Source of the DNA: Streptomyces cinnamoneus
GTDB taxonomy: Bacteria; Actinomycetota; Actinomycetes; Streptomycetales; Streptomycetaceae
NCBI RefSeq assembly: GCF_014650495.1
Contig: NZ_BMVB01000009.1
Span: 62,001-126,000 of the forward strand
Direction: 5' to 3'
Length of the DNA stretch: 64,000 bases
Position numbers and translations under genes: made by a program. Positions 63,630 to 64,000 of this stretch are shown piece by piece; within the stretch, counting starts at the first letter, position 1; every line of letters starts with the position of its first letter. The notes under the pieces are model-generated. The model was not told the origin of the DNA, made no database searches, and worked only from the letters and a program-made list of their open reading frames with translations.

Positions 63630-64000
63630 GGCAGGGGGCCGTGAGGTCCGCAGCAGCCGCGCAGACCTGAGACAATAGGTCGGCCACCGGTTCGCTTTGG
63701 GCGGAATTTACCCGTTCCGACCGGCACCGTGGCCGTGTGTGTTCAGTCACATACGCCGACTTCCGGCCATCTACTCTCCGTGACGACCGTGGCTCCGGGA
63801 ACGCCTGAAAAATGGGGGTTTCCGGGGGTCCTGATCACGGGAAGTACACGAGATGGCGCGGCCGCACCCGGTCTTCGGGCCGGGTGGGGTCCCGATCGCC
63901 ACCCGTCCCGATCACCTCTTCAGGTGTGCGGTTGGGTGTCGATTGAGTAACAGACCTTGATGTGAGGCAAAATCTCCGCCTCGGGTCGGGCACAAGTCCG
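63630..64000 (+). other. Intergenic region at the window end
   Basis: 371 bp with no supported gene. It holds a direct repeat GTCCCGATC (63889-63897 and 63905-63913) and a CCCGG/CCGGG hairpin near 63868. These may belong to the promoter of a gene beyond the window. Confidence 0.4.

Overview
The window is high-GC actinobacterial chromosome and almost certainly comes from a Streptomyces. The evidence is codon usage with G/C in nearly every third position, a sporulation regulator of the WhiH type directly upstream of the principal sigma factor HrdB, and actinobacterial markers such as SepH, CutR/CutS, a DUF7455 protein and a c-di-AMP riboswitch ahead of a cell-wall hydrolase. From memory, the gene order matches the conserved core of the Streptomyces chromosome between nrdJ and cutRS. 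I see no prophage, transposon, integrase, CRISPR array or tRNA/rRNA gene.

Layout. 1-9.3 kb: the 3' part of B12-dependent ribonucleotide reductase, an arylamine N-acetyltransferase, a TetR/ABC-F pair with two operators, a histidine phosphatase, an ADP-ribosylglycohydrolase, RNase HII and a proline-rich unknown. 9.3-18.9 kb: a conserved unknown, a RecQ helicase with a phosphoribosyltransferase-like tail, a DUF4192 protein and a glycogen-debranching-like protein, a Nudix/winged-helix regulator, and an ABC ATPase-permease with a degenerate active site. 19-23.3 kb: whiH, hrdB, a secreted trypsin-like protease and DUF7455. 23.7-31 kb: parE, a LuxR-type two-component pair, DUF485 plus an acetate-type symporter, and a secreted Kazal-like protein. 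30.7-38.4 kb: a citrate-type two-component system facing a NitT/TauT ABC transporter, an iron-boxed sucrase/ferredoxin-like protein and a COG0523 GTPase. 38.4-46.5 kb: parC, a pair of M16 peptidases, the riboswitch with an M23 peptidase, a GntR regulator and HPr. 46.6-55 kb: a GNAT/acyl-CoA-synthetase fusion, DUF5998, a phosphodiesterase, thymidine kinase, a VOC protein, a sulfurtransferase and SepH. 55.4-64 kb: a membrane protein, a sugar-lactone oxidase plus MFS transporter, ferrochelatase plus inositol monophosphatase, a 55-residue unknown, and cutRS.

How the parts work together. DNA topology and replication functions (parE, parC, recQ, rnhB, nrdJ, tk) and development or division functions (whiH, hrdB, sepH) are interleaved with small sensing modules. 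Many genes have a TANNNT hexamer 6-8 nt before the start codon, which predicts leaderless mRNAs. Most gene ends carry long GC hairpins without a U-tract. The regulatory sites that can be read directly include a TetR operator pair, an iron box, a DasR-type site at ptsH, a WhiG-type promoter at whiH, a near-consensus SOS box before parE and three DnaA-box-like 9-mers between recQ and the DUF4192 gene.

Nothing in the window is an obviously new multi-gene system. The best leads are the RecQ-PRTase fusion beside DnaA boxes, the doubly degenerate ABC ATPase, the five-codon leader coupled to a GntR regulator, the iron-boxed leaderless sucrase/ferredoxin-like gene, and the in-frame 15-bp repeat where two genes overlap.
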